DNA from: Bacteroidota bacterium
GTDB taxonomy: Bacteria > Bacteroidota > Bacteroidia > Bacteroidales > F082
NCBI GenBank assembly: GCA_002686705.1
Contig: NYYH01000031.1
Coordinates: 1-46,246 of the forward strand
Direction: 5' to 3'
Length of the DNA stretch: 46,246 bases
Both the position numbers and the translations under genes were made by a program. The notes under the pieces are model-generated. The model saw only the letters and a list, made by a program, of their open reading frames with translations, did not search any database and was not told the origin of the DNA. This document shows, in pieces, positions 15,839-23,917 of this stretch (position 1 is the first letter of the stretch; every line of letters starts with the position of its first letter).

Positions 15839-18274
15839 ATGAAAACAAGAATATACGGCAAAACCACCTTGTTCAATTTTTTGTTGTTCTTGTTTTGTAT
15901 TTCTCCTTTATGTAGCGTACTTGGTCAAAATAATGGGATTTTCTCGGGGAGAGTATTAGATCAAATAACTTCCGAATCGCTCATTGGAGCAAACATCTAT
16001 CTTAAAAAAGACATGTCGGTGGGAACTGTTAGTGATTTTAACGGTTATTTTTCACTTTCACTACCAATTGGTAATCATATTTTCATAATTTCATATACCG
16101 GCATGAAATCTCAAACCGTACAAATCAACATTACTTCAGATAGTACTATTCATATTAATTTTGAGATGGTTCCATTCAGCACTAATTTTGATGAGATTAT
16201 TGTTCGGGCTGGGAAATTCGACAAAAGTATTGAAACCCAAACAGTTTCTATAGAAATAATGACACCCAGGCTTATTGATGCAAGGAATACCGAATCTGTG
16301 GAAACAATTCTTGACATGATTCCAGGATTAACAATTTTGGATGAAGAACCTCAAATAAGAGGTGGTAGTGGATTTACTTTTGGCGTTGGAAGCAAAGTTG
16401 CAGTTTTTATCGACAATCTTCCTGTAACATCTGGAGATGCCGGCAAAACTAATTGGTCTCTGATTCCAGTGGAAAACATAAAACAAATTGAGGTTGTTAA
16501 AGGAGCTTCATCAGTACTTTCGGGTGCATCAGCGTTAAGTGGAGCTATATATATTCGAACCAATTACCCCGGAATTCAACCATATACTAAAGTAAAAGTT
16601 TCCACAGGTTTTTATTCATCTCCAAGATCGCCAGCAGTTGCATGGTGGAAAGGAATTAATTATAAAGCATCAGCAAGTTTTCTACATTCACAGCAACTTG
16701 GTAACGGGCATACTGATCTTGTTATTGGTGGGATGTTCTCAGCAAACGAGAGTTATCTAGGCGCACCGGTTCCTGGTCCTTTGGTAATAGATACAGTACC
16801 TATTAGTGATGATGAAATGGCTAACCGAAAAGTAAGGTTAAATTTTAACTTAAGACATCGTTCGAAAAAAATTAAAGGATTGGATTATGGTCTAAATGGT
16901 AATATAATGTACCATAAGTCTAGTACTGTGTTTGCATGGTTAGATGACACAACTAATTTCTACAGAGCATATCCAGGTGCAGTATTACTTTCAAAAAACA
17001 CTACATTCTATTTAGATCCGTTTGTAAATTTTTACTCAAGCATGGGTTTCAAGCATGAGTTCACTTCAAGGGTTATGTATTCAAATAATGAAGCTAACAA
17101 CAATCAATCTACAAAATCACTCTTTGTTTATAATAATTATCAATTTGGCAAAAGTTTTAAAAATCTTGGTGGATTAGATTTTATCATTGGTGTTACAAAT
17201 CAGTATACATATTCATATGCACATCTCTATGAGGCTTCTGGTTCGCCCTCAAATTATTTGTGGAACACTTCTGTTTTTATGGAGATCGAAAAAAAGATTG
17301 GCAATTTGCTGAATTTCTCTGCAGGTGTAAGGTTTGAAAACTATCAAATTAATGATACGATACGCGACAATAAGCCAATATTAAGAATAGGAACATCGTT
17401 TAAATTAGGGCAGGAGACATATTTGAGGGCTTCTGTGGGTCAAGGTTATAGATTTCCCACAATTACTGAAAGATACATCAAAACAACTGTTGGTAGTTTT
17501 GGAGTTTTTGACAATCCTGATCTGATACCTGAAACCAGTTGGAATTCAGAAATTGGTGTAAAGCAAGGCTTCAAGTTTGCAAAATATTATGGCTATTTAG
17601 ACATTGCGCTGTTTTATCAGGAGTATAATAACACAATCGAATATTTGTTTGGTTTTTGGGATTCAACTTATTCATTTGCCATTGCCGGATTTAAATTTGT
17701 TAACACAGGAAGATCGAAAGTTACAGGTATTGATATATCGCTTACAGGACAACTTAAAATTTCTGACGATTTTACATTCAATACTTTGTTTGGTTATACA
17801 TATATATTACCTGTAACCTTGCAACCTAACTATGTATTTGCTAAAGATTATAGCCCTGGTGGAAGCAAAGATTTCTCATACGAAACAACAAGTGTTAACC
17901 CAAGCCACCATATACTGAAATATCGTTTCTTACATACTATTAAAATGGACGTGGAGTTAAATTGTAAAAGATTTTCCGCTGGGTTCAGTCTCAAATATTT
18001 TAGTAAAATTGAGAATCTTGACAAAGCAATATTTGACTTTGAAGATGCAACTGTTGCTTCTGGTGGGACTACTCAACCAATATTATATAGGAAGTATTAC
18101 GAAACCCATAATAATGGCAATGTAGTTATCGATAATAGGATAAGCTATGAATTAGGATTAAGGCATAAAGTTTCATTAATTACATCAAACCTGCTGAACA
18201 GGATGTATTCACTTAGGCCTCTAAAAGCTGAGCCTATGCGAAACATATCACTTCAATACATTCTGAATTTATAG
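15839..18274 (+). CDS. TonB-dependent outer membrane receptor with carboxypeptidase-regulatory N-domain
   Basis: About 811 residues from the ATG at 15839, which gives the signal peptide KTRIYGKTTLFNFLLFLFCI (cleavage near VLGQ); the earlier TTG at 15827 is less likely. Order: CarboxypepD_reg-like domain (GRVLDQITSESLIGANIYLK ... GYFSLSLPIGNHIFIISYTGM), plug (SVETILDMIPGLTILDEEPQIRGG, 'IEVVKGASSVLSGASALSGAI'), then a 22-strand barrel ending 'MRNISLQYILNL'. Imports a ligand with TonB-ExbBD energy. No SusD partner is adjacent, so this looks like an iron, cobalamin or small-molecule receptor rather than a glycan SusCD pair; ligand unknown. Confidence 0.92.
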   Translation: MKTRIYGKTTLFNFLLFLFCISPLCSVLGQNNGIFSGRVLDQITSESLIGANIYLKKDMSVGTVSDFNGYFSLSLPIGNHIFIISYTGMKSQTVQINITSDSTIHINFEMVPFSTNFDEIIVRAGKFDKSIETQTVSIEIMTPRLIDARNTESVETILDMIPGLTILDEEPQIRGGSGFTFGVGSKVAVFIDNLPVTSGDAGKTNWSLIPVENIKQIEVVKGASSVLSGASALSGAIYIRTNYPGIQPYTKVKVSTGFYSSPRSPAVAWWKGINYKASASFLHSQQLGNGHTDLVIGGMFSANESYLGAPVPGPLVIDTVPISDDEMANRKVRLNFNLRHRSKKIKGLDYGLNGNIMYHKSSTVFAWLDDTTNFYRAYPGAVLLSKNTTFYLDPFVNFYSSMGFKHEFTSRVMYSNNEANNNQSTKSLFVYNNYQFGKSFKNLGGLDFIIGVTNQYTYSYAHLYEASGSPSNYLWNTSVFMEIEKKIGNLLNFSAGVRFENYQINDTIRDNKPILRIGTSFKLGQETYLRASVGQGYRFPTITERYIKTTVGSFGVFDNPDLIPETSWNSEIGVKQGFKFAKYYGYLDIALFYQEYNNTIEYLFGFWDSTYSFAIAGFKFVNTGRSKVTGIDISLTGQLKISDDFTFNTLFGYTYILPVTLQPNYVFAKDYSPGGSKDFSYETTSVNPSHHILKYRFLHTIKMDVELNCKRFSAGFSLKYFSKIENLDKAIFDFEDATVASGGTTQPILYRKYYETHNNGNVVIDNRISYELGLRHKVSLITSNLLNRMYSLRPLKAEPMRNISLQYILNL

Positions 18275-18347
18275 TCCATATTCTATTAAGGATTTTTTAT
18301 TCTCAGTATTTTCTTTTTAACCTTTCTATTTTCACTTTATTATTTTC

Positions 18348-18355
18348 TATCTTTG
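18348..18355 (+). promoter_or_regulatory. -7 promoter element of the tyrosine-catabolism operon
   Basis: TATCTTTG followed by C, an exact TAnnTTTGC match, 28 bp upstream of the hmgA ATG. Only a partial -33 (TTTC at 18323-18326) is present, which may mean an activator is needed. Confidence 0.65.
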
Positions 18356-18383
18356 CACTTATTTTAATTTAATCTAAATAAAA

Positions 18384-19541
18384 ATGCCGCATTATCAAAT
18401 ACGTGGTGAAGTACCAAAAAAAAGACACATTGTATTCGAAAAACCTAATGGCGACCTCTATTCTGAAGAAGTTGTCTCAGCTGAAGGGTTTTCAGATATT
18501 TATTCAATAGTATACCATAATCATGCACCTACAAAAGTTTTAAAGATTGACAAACCTTTAGATGTAATCCCTGAAATCGCTGTGAGTAATAATCTTCAAA
18601 ATCGTTCTTTTAATGGATTTAGTATTCAACCTGAAGATGACTATCTTAAAAGCAGAAGAATTGTTCTTACTAACGATGATGTAAATTTAATATTAGCAGC
18701 ACCAAAAAAGTCTATGATAGAATACTTTTTTAAAAATGCTCAATCGGATGAGATGATATTTATCCATCAGGGAAGTGGGATTTTAAAAACAGTATATGGT
18801 GAATTGGAATATAAAGAAGGTGACCATCTCATTATCCCAAGAGGAACCAACTATCAATTTGCTTTCGAAAATACAATAAATAGAATGTTTATCGTAGAGT
18901 CGAAACAACCTTTAAGATTTCCGAGAAGATATATGAATAAATCAGGCCAGTTGTTAGAGCACTCTCCATACTATGAACGCGATATCCGCTCGCCACAAAA
19001 TCTTATCACTAATGATAGCACTGGTGATTTTTTGATTAAGATCAAAAGGGATGATATGATATTCCCATATCATTACCAAACACATCCTTTTGATGCAATT
19101 GGCTGGGATGGATACCTTTATCCATTTGCTATTTCAATACATGATTTTGAACCCATTACAGGACGCATTCACCAGCCGCCACCAGTTCATCAAACTTTTG
19201 AGACAAGCGCTATGGTTACTTGTGCTTTTGTTCCACGACTATATGATTACCATCCAAAGGCTATTCCGGCACCATACAATCATAGTAATATTGATTCTGA
19301 TGAAGTACTATATTATGTTGACGGCGATTTCATGAGCAGAAATAATATTGAGCAAGGTCAAATTACTTTACACCCTATGGGGATACCTCATGGACCACAT
19401 CCAGGAGCAGTTAATCGGAGCATTGGCCAAAAGGAAACTCAAGAATATGCTATAATGGTTGATACTTTTAAACCTTTAAAATTAACAACTGCTGCTTTAG
19501 AGATTGAAGATCCAGACTATTATAAAAGCTGGCTTCAATGA
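18384..19541 (+). CDS. hmgA: Homogentisate 1,2-dioxygenase
   Basis: Fe(II) enzyme that opens homogentisate to maleylacetoacetate, a central step of tyrosine and phenylalanine breakdown. Two cupin-like halves; family signatures include 'RGTNYQF', 'HPFDAIGWDGYLYPFAISIHDFEP', 'RIHQPPPVHQTFE'. The iron ligands are probably H300 with E307 (or the preceding acid) in 'YNHSNIDSDEVLYY', and H336 in 'GIPHGPHPG', matching the human H335/E341/H371 set in order. At 385 residues it is shorter than the human and proteobacterial enzymes (about 430-445), as in the Bacteroidota branch. First gene of the operon with hppD, fah and the flavin-reductase-like gene. Confidence 0.93.
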   Translation: MPHYQIRGEVPKKRHIVFEKPNGDLYSEEVVSAEGFSDIYSIVYHNHAPTKVLKIDKPLDVIPEIAVSNNLQNRSFNGFSIQPEDDYLKSRRIVLTNDDVNLILAAPKKSMIEYFFKNAQSDEMIFIHQGSGILKTVYGELEYKEGDHLIIPRGTNYQFAFENTINRMFIVESKQPLRFPRRYMNKSGQLLEHSPYYERDIRSPQNLITNDSTGDFLIKIKRDDMIFPYHYQTHPFDAIGWDGYLYPFAISIHDFEPITGRIHQPPPVHQTFETSAMVTCAFVPRLYDYHPKAIPAPYNHSNIDSDEVLYYVDGDFMSRNNIEQGQITLHPMGIPHGPHPGAVNRSIGQKETQEYAIMVDTFKPLKLTTAALEIEDPDYYKSWLQ

Positions 19542-19607
19542 CACTCTCATTAACTAATTATAATTTTGACATTTATTCATTTAAGTATTTAAACATTATC
19601 TATAAAG

Positions 19608-20708
19608 ATGGAAAGTAAATCTAGTAGCCTACCAATAAATGGAACTGATTATATAGAGTTTTATGTAGGAAATGCGAAACAAGCAGCTCATTATTACCAA
19701 TCTGCTTTCGGATTTCAACCTGTGGCATATGCCGGTCTAGAGACAGGTCTCACAGACAGAACATCATATGTGGTACGGCAAGATAAAATAACTTTTGTCC
19801 TAACAGCAGCCTTAACACCTAATTCTGATGTAGCTCACCATCATAAATTACATGGCGATGGAGTAAAGGTAATAGCACTTTGGGTTGATGATGCCAGAAA
19901 ATCTTTTAAAGAAACAACTGAAAAAGGCGCCGAGCCATATTTTGAACCAAAAATTGAGTTCGATGAAAAAGGTGAAGTTGTACTGTCGGGGATTAAAACC
20001 TATGGAGACACTGTGCATATATTTGTTGAAAGGCAGAATTATAATGGATCTTTTTTACCTGGTTTTACAGACTGGGAACCTGAGTTTCAACCAAAAGAAA
20101 CAGGACTTATGTATGTTGATCATATTGTTGGAAACGTTGGCTGGAATGAAATGGACAAGGTTGCAGCATATTATAGTGATGTTATGGGATTCAAACAACT
20201 TATCTCATTCGATGATAAGGACATTTCAACAGAATTTACTGCCCTTAAAAGCAAAGTAATGGCTAACGATAATATGAGAGTTAAGTTTCCTATTAACGAA
20301 CCAGCAAAGGGTCTTAGAAAATCACAAGTTGAAGAATATCTTGATTTTTATAAGGGTCCGGGATCTCAACATGTCGCCCTTGCTACCAATGATATTGTTT
20401 CGACAATTCAAGAATTGCGAGCAAGAGGTGTAGATTTTTTACATGTACCTGATACATATTATGATAGTATTCTTGATAGAGTTGGGGAAATTGAAGAAGA
20501 TATAGAGGTACTAAGAAATCATCATATATTAATCGATCGTGATGATAAAGGTTATTTACTCCAGCTGTTTACAAAACCAGTTGAAGATCGTCCCACTTTC
20601 TTTTTTGAAATTATTCAAAGAAAAAATGCAATATCGTTTGGAAAAGGAAATTTTCAGGCATTATTTGAGGCTATTGAATTAGAACAACAAAGTCGTGGAA
20701 CATTATAA
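19608..20708 (+). CDS. hppD: 4-hydroxyphenylpyruvate dioxygenase
   Basis: Converts 4-hydroxyphenylpyruvate to homogentisate using Fe(II) and O2. Vicinal-oxygen-chelate fold in two halves. The facial triad is visible: H172 (YVDHIVGNV), H255 (GSQHVALATNDI) and E334 (FFFEIIQRK). The C-terminal 'FGKGNFQALFEAIELEQQSRG' lid helix, important for activity in this family, is intact. Length 366 is normal. It starts 66 bp after hmgA with no terminator between, so the two steps are likely co-transcribed, though the gene order is opposite to the reaction order. Confidence 0.96.
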   Translation: MESKSSSLPINGTDYIEFYVGNAKQAAHYYQSAFGFQPVAYAGLETGLTDRTSYVVRQDKITFVLTAALTPNSDVAHHHKLHGDGVKVIALWVDDARKSFKETTEKGAEPYFEPKIEFDEKGEVVLSGIKTYGDTVHIFVERQNYNGSFLPGFTDWEPEFQPKETGLMYVDHIVGNVGWNEMDKVAAYYSDVMGFKQLISFDDKDISTEFTALKSKVMANDNMRVKFPINEPAKGLRKSQVEEYLDFYKGPGSQHVALATNDIVSTIQELRARGVDFLHVPDTYYDSILDRVGEIEEDIEVLRNHHILIDRDDKGYLLQLFTKPVEDRPTFFFEIIQRKNAISFGKGNFQALFEAIELEQQSRGTL

Positions 20709-20733
20709 CATATTTAATTAACTTTCGGCACTC

Positions 20734-20760
20734 TAAGGTCTCAATACGTCTGCAACCTTA
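20734..20760 (+). other. Small hairpin between hppD and fah
   Basis: TAAGGT (20734-20739) pairs with ACCTTA (20755-20760) in the 92-bp gap. There is no T-run, so it looks more like an mRNA processing or stability element than a terminator; its significance is uncertain. Confidence 0.3.
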
Positions 20761-20800
20761 TTAAAAATACTTTTTAATCTATTGATATTTAACAGGATAA

Positions 20801-22075
20801 ATGATAAAAGCCAATAACCCTAAATTGAAAACTTGGATTCACGTTCCAGAAAATAGTGACTTTCCAATTCAAAATATTCCATTTGGGATTATCAAACCTA
20901 ATGGTAAAACCCCTCGCCCTGCAACAAGAATAGGTGATACAGTAATCGACCTTTCAGGATTAACGGATTTTGGGTATTTTGACATTCTTGAAATTGATAA
21001 TTTCGGTGTTTTTTATTCGCCAGTATTAAACGATTTTATGGAGCTTGGTCCTGATATTTTGTCTGCAGTCAGGCAACAACTTTCTGACCTCTTCAATATT
21101 AACAATAATGAACTTAGGGAAAATGAAAAAGCAAGAAAAGTTTGCTTACATAAACTTGAAGATGTTGAAATGATTATGCCTGTTGATGTTGGCGATTATA
21201 CAGATTTTTATTCTAGCTATGAACATGCCACAAATATAGGTATGATGTTCCGTGATCCTGATAATGCATTGTTACCAAATTGGAGGCATATACCGGTTGG
21301 TTATCATGGACGAAGCTCTTCAATAGTTGTTTCTGGAACAAATATTCACAGGCCAATGGGGCAAACCAAATCTGATGATTCGGAAGTACCTGAATTCGGT
21401 CCATCGAAGTTGGTAGATTTTGAACTGGAAATAGCATTTATTACAGGAAGAAGTTCAAAATTGGGGCAACACATAACAGTTGATGAAGCGAGTGAATATA
21501 TATTTGGGCTCGTACTATTTAACGACCTATCTGCTCGTGATATACAAAAATGGGAATATGTACCACTTGGACCATTTCTGAGTAAAAATTTTGGTTCGGT
21601 GATATCGCCGTGGATTATAACTTTGGAGGCATTACAACCATTTTTTGTTGAAGGCCCGAAACAAGATCCTCCTGTCCTTCCATATCTAAAAACAAAAGGC
21701 AAAAAAAACATTGATGTCAAGCTGGAAGTATCATTAATGCCCGAAAATAGTACTGAAACTGTGATTACTAGTTCGAATTTTAAGTATATGTACTGGAATA
21801 TGAATCAGCAATTGGCACATCATACTGTTAATGGTTGCAATATTAATGTTGGTGATATGTATGGTTCAGGTACAATATCAGGTCCCTCTAGAGAGTCATA
21901 TGGTTCGATGTTGGAACTTAGCTGGCGAGGAACTAAACCCATAAAACTTAATGATGGCTCATACAGGAAATTCATTTCGGATAATGATACAATAATTATG
22001 CGTGGTTATGCTTATAATGATGATTATCGAATAGGTTTTGGAGAATGTGTAACGAAAATATTACCACCAAAATAA
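20801..22075 (+). CDS. fahA: Fumarylacetoacetase
   Basis: Hydrolyses fumarylacetoacetate to fumarate and acetoacetate, the last step of tyrosine degradation. 424 residues, the length of the eukaryote-type FAH. N-terminal SH3-like part (SDFPIQNIPFGIIKPNG), then the catalytic domain with 'DYTDFYSSYEHATNIGMMFR', 'IPVGYHGRSSSIVVSGT', 'FGPSKLVDFELEIAFITG', 'GLVLFNDLSARDIQKWEYVPLGPFLSKNFG' and 'MYGSGTISGP', which hold the metal ligands and the catalytic His of 'FYSSYEH'. The substrate is the fumaryl isomer, yet no maleylacetoacetate isomerase gene is nearby. It ends just before the next gene's ATG (5-bp gap), so the two are tightly coupled. Confidence 0.97.
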   Translation: MIKANNPKLKTWIHVPENSDFPIQNIPFGIIKPNGKTPRPATRIGDTVIDLSGLTDFGYFDILEIDNFGVFYSPVLNDFMELGPDILSAVRQQLSDLFNINNNELRENEKARKVCLHKLEDVEMIMPVDVGDYTDFYSSYEHATNIGMMFRDPDNALLPNWRHIPVGYHGRSSSIVVSGTNIHRPMGQTKSDDSEVPEFGPSKLVDFELEIAFITGRSSKLGQHITVDEASEYIFGLVLFNDLSARDIQKWEYVPLGPFLSKNFGSVISPWIITLEALQPFFVEGPKQDPPVLPYLKTKGKKNIDVKLEVSLMPENSTETVITSSNFKYMYWNMNQQLAHHTVNGCNINVGDMYGSGTISGPSRESYGSMLELSWRGTKPIKLNDGSYRKFISDNDTIIMRGYAYNDDYRIGFGECVTKILPPK

Positions 22076-22080
22076 TCACA

Positions 22081-22944
22081 ATGTTAAAAATTAATCCAAT
22101 TGAATACGGTAATCAAAAATTGGCCAAGCTATTGCTTGGCAGTGTGGCACCTCGACCAATAGCATTTGCATCAACTGTTGATAAAGAAGGAAACCATAAC
22201 CTAGCTCCGTTTAGTTTTTATAATGCTTTTGGTGTCAACCCTTCGACACTTATCTTTTCTCCTTCACGACGAAGCCGTGATAATACTACTAAGCACACAT
22301 TTGAAAATCTGAAAGAAATTCCGGAAGTGGTAATAAATGCTGTAACCTATGATATGGTTTATCAGATGAGTCTGACGAGCACTGAGTACGAGAAAGGTGT
22401 AAATGAGTTTGTTAAGTCGGGGTTAACACCAGTAGAATCGAGTATGGTTACACCCTTAAGAGTAGCTGAATCACCAATTCAATTTGAATGCAAAGTACGC
22501 GAACTAATTGAAATAAGTGGAAACCCTGGTTCTGGCAATTTAGTCATTTGTGAGATTGTTTGCATACACATTGATGAAAAGATATTAGATATAAATGGAA
22601 CAATCAACCCAGACGAACTTGATCTTGTAGGGCGACTAGGTGAAGATTACTATGTAAGAACATCTGGAAGTGCAAAATTTAGAGTACCTAAACCAAGTTC
22701 ATCACATGGAATAGGTGTTGATGCCTTGCCAGAACACATAAGGTTAAGTCGTTATCTTACGGGTAACGAACTAGGAAAGTTTGGAAATCTTGATAAGCTC
22801 CCTACTGAAGATGAAATTGAAATCTTTAGAAAAGACAGTAAAATAATAAATCTTAAAGATGACGCCAAGAAGCTTCATGAATATGCCCAGACTTTAATAT
22901 CTCTAGATAAAATTAAAGAAGCCTTAACAGTTCTTATGGTATAA
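22081..22944 (+). CDS. Flavin reductase-like FMN-binding protein at the end of the tyrosine operon
   Basis: 288 residues from the ATG at 22081; a GTG reading from 22045 would overlap fah and is less likely. The N-terminal 200 residues are a flavin reductase-like split barrel: 'LLLGSVAPRPIAFASTVDKEGNHNLAPFSFYNAFGVNPSTLIFSPSRR', then 'EIPEVVINAVTYDMVYQMSLTS' and 'LVICEIVCIHIDEKIL'. The C-terminal 90 residues include 'GRLGEDYYVRTSGSAKFRVPKPS', seen in the DIM6/NTAB-like group with fused tails. It probably binds FMN. Only 5 bp separates it from fah, so co-translation is likely. Its role in tyrosine breakdown is unproven: oxidoreductase, detoxification, or replacement of a missing step are all open. 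Confidence 0.85.
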   Translation: MLKINPIEYGNQKLAKLLLGSVAPRPIAFASTVDKEGNHNLAPFSFYNAFGVNPSTLIFSPSRRSRDNTTKHTFENLKEIPEVVINAVTYDMVYQMSLTSTEYEKGVNEFVKSGLTPVESSMVTPLRVAESPIQFECKVRELIEISGNPGSGNLVICEIVCIHIDEKILDINGTINPDELDLVGRLGEDYYVRTSGSAKFRVPKPSSSHGIGVDALPEHIRLSRYLTGNELGKFGNLDKLPTEDEIEIFRKDSKIINLKDDAKKLHEYAQTLISLDKIKEALTVLMV

Positions 22945-22949
22945 TCTGT

Positions 22950-23795
22950 TTAGTTTGCTTTTTTAACATTCGTTTCAGAGGTGCTCATCATAGTAGCAGG
23001 AATTTTAACATCTCCCCTTTCAAGATCCAACGCAATTTCCGTGTCGATTGTTGATTGAATTAGCATTCCTGTTTTTCTATCAACTATCATTTCTCCGGTG
23101 GTTGTCCCTGACAAATTAATTTCTTGTCCTTCAACCTCATTTCCAGACAGAACCCCTTCAACTCCAATTACAGCCTGCTTTCGAGTCATCTTCAAGAGAG
23201 TATATACTACATGTACTTTCATTTCGCTCTTTTCTAAAGGTTTTATATCTGTTTCCCAACTATCCCCAACCTTTACTTTCTTTTCAGGGTAAACGGCATA
23301 GGAATTGCCTGATCCAAAATTATCAATCAAATCACTATTATCAGTTATACTACCAAAATCTACTTCTTTATAATTGCCATGATTGTCCATTATAATCATT
23401 ACAGTTGCACCAATAATTTTATTCATTTGTTCGCCTATTTGGGCTCCCATACCGGAAGTGAAAGTTGAGGAATCCCCTGAGTCATAGTTTAGCTCCATCC
23501 CAAATATTTGCTGATTCATCTTTATTCTATCAATTGTAATTTCCTGAGTAATTTCTTTACCGTCAATATTATTAATAAGAGAAGTCATTTGAATTCCCAT
23601 CACCGAATTCATAGTTGTAGTAGTTCCCCTAGCATCGAAGGTCATGTCCATATCTATGTCTGTTATAAAAAGGTACTTATCTCCTTTGTTAAGATTATAT
23701 TGTAACTCAACACTTTTTTGAGCAAATACTCCTGAAATGCTAAACAGAAACAGACCAATCAAAGTCCATAGCGAAATTCTAATTTTAGTTTTCAT
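22950..23795 (-). CDS. Exported protein, DUF6263-like
   Basis: 281 residues with signal peptide (RISLWTLIGLFLFSISGVFAQ). The mature part is beta-rich with 'VELQYNLNKGDKYLF', 'GSGNSYAVYPEKKVKVGDSWETDI', 'VEGVLSGN...GTTTGEMIVDRKTGML', which is the pattern of the DUF6263 family, widespread in this phylum and of unknown function. Likely periplasmic, lipid- or ligand-binding lipocalin-like; that is inference. It ends tail-to-tail with the flavin-reductase-like gene only 5 bp away, without room for a separate terminator, so some antisense overlap of transcripts is expected. Confidence 0.7.
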   Translation of the reverse strand: MKTKIRISLWTLIGLFLFSISGVFAQKSVELQYNLNKGDKYLFITDIDMDMTFDARGTTTTMNSVMGIQMTSLINNIDGKEITQEITIDRIKMNQQIFGMELNYDSGDSSTFTSGMGAQIGEQMNKIIGATVMIIMDNHGNYKEVDFGSITDNSDLIDNFGSGNSYAVYPEKKVKVGDSWETDIKPLEKSEMKVHVVYTLLKMTRKQAVIGVEGVLSGNEVEGQEINLSGTTTGEMIVDRKTGMLIQSTIDTEIALDLERGDVKIPATMMSTSETNVKKAN

Positions 23796-23917
23796 ACTTT
23801 CAGTTTTTTTTAATTATGGTTAATACCGTGCTTTTCCTTTTTTGGATTATAACCCGATTTTATTTTAGTATTAATTTTATTATTTTGATGCAAATAATAT
23901 CTATAAGAGCATTAGGT

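Noticed and set aside
21346..21720. Reverse-strand open frame of 124 codons inside fah
   Set aside because: Antisense to a highly conserved catalytic region; no promoter or family resemblance.
22045..22080. GTG start of the flavin-reductase-like gene inside fah
   Set aside because: The ATG at 22081 directly precedes the conserved domain, and the extra residues have no family counterpart.
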